Below, one piece after another: positions 63,928-64,000 of a DNA stretch of 64,000 bases. Source of the stretch: Niveispirillum fermenti (GTDB lineage: Bacteria > Pseudomonadota > Alphaproteobacteria > Azospirillales > Azospirillaceae); contig NZ_JBLTXA010000011.1 in NCBI RefSeq assembly GCF_048066175.1, forward strand, positions 87,301 through 151,300, in the 5' to 3' direction. Each line of letters opens with the position of its first letter. Position 1 is the stretch's first letter. The position numbers were made by a program, and so were the translations under genes. The notes under the pieces are model-generated. The model was not told where the DNA came from. It saw only the letters and a list, made by a program, of their open reading frames with translations, and did not search any database.

Positions 63928-64000
63928 ACTTGGCGATGAATAGAACCTATCGCCAAGTTGGTAGGGCGGCGACTGCCGCTACGCGCCTTGTGGCGCGTCA
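63928..64000 (+). repeat. Structured palindromic repeat, copy C (cut by window edge)
   Basis: Begins with the palindrome ACTTGGCGAT-N11-ATCGCCAAGT (63928-63958), whose core resembles the one at 11244-11278. It continues with GC hairpins GCGGC-GACT-GCCGC and ACGCGCC-TTGT-GGCGCGT, like the tetraloop hairpins in copy B. It runs off the right edge. Confidence 0.65.

Overview
This 64 kb window is chromosomal DNA of a high-GC alphaproteobacterium. Gene content and order point to the Rhodospirillales, most like Azospirillaceae such as Niveispirillum or Azospirillum (inference). The pointers are pyrG-secG-tpiA back to back with ppiD-trpE, lptF-lptG-surA-pdxA-ksgA, hfq-hflX, argS-SPOR-nagZ-M50-scpA-scpB, an EipB (DUF1849) protein, and zapA-6S RNA-5-formyl-THF cyclo-ligase. 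No rRNA, tRNA, CRISPR array, prophage or insertion sequence was seen. Nearly all of the window is housekeeping.

Layout. 0-6 kb: end of pyrG, secG and tpiA leftward; ppiD, trpE and an unusual formyltransferase rightward. 6-9 kb: ymdB, 5-FCL, a 6S RNA, zapA and a ZauP-like coiled-coil gene leftward. 9-14 kb: tkt, a 440-bp repeat-rich gap, cysS, gltX. 14-18 kb: adenylate cyclase, holC, an exported protein and pepA. 18-24 kb: the outer-membrane biogenesis run lptFG-surA-pdxA-ksgA. 24-30 kb: a TPR plus arginine-methyltransferase-like gene, a second repeat element, an XRE regulator beside a 0.5-kb A+T-rich gap, a small unknown gene, and a lytic transglycosylase divergent from dapA. 30-41 kb: smpB, fkbM-type methyltransferase, an orphan polyamine-binding protein, an exported mutarotase, CYTH-CHAD, inositol monophosphatase, hflX-hfq, a HAD phosphatase, D-amino-acid aminotransferase and eipB. 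41-50 kb: a diguanylate cyclase behind a sigma-54 promoter, then the long leftward group dgt, argS, SPOR, nagZ, M50 protease, scpA, scpB. 50-64 kb: erpA, xth, DUF2934, lipoprotein asparaginase, sugar dehydrogenase, amidase, azoR, dnaE, surE, DUF1491 and a TonB-dependent receptor.

Themes. Many genes serve the envelope: LPS export (LptFG), periplasmic folding (PpiD, SurA, EipB), wall recycling (Slt, NagZ, D-amino-acid aminotransferase, DapA) and division (ZapA, ZauP-like, SPOR). Two second-messenger enzymes are present, a cAMP cyclase and a c-di-GMP cyclase; both keep all catalytic residues.

The most interesting non-gene signal is a dispersed, structured repeat family: long perfect palindromes flanking strings of short GC hairpins. 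It lies after tkt, after the PRMT-like gene and at the right edge of the window. Two copies share 28 of 29 bases in a core hairpin while other stems change in both arms. Other points worth a look are the formyltransferase fused to a GWAxDP-type domain in the place where trpG might sit, the bacterial TPR-PRMT protein, the sigma-54 and EcfG-like promoters, and several structured 5' leaders.
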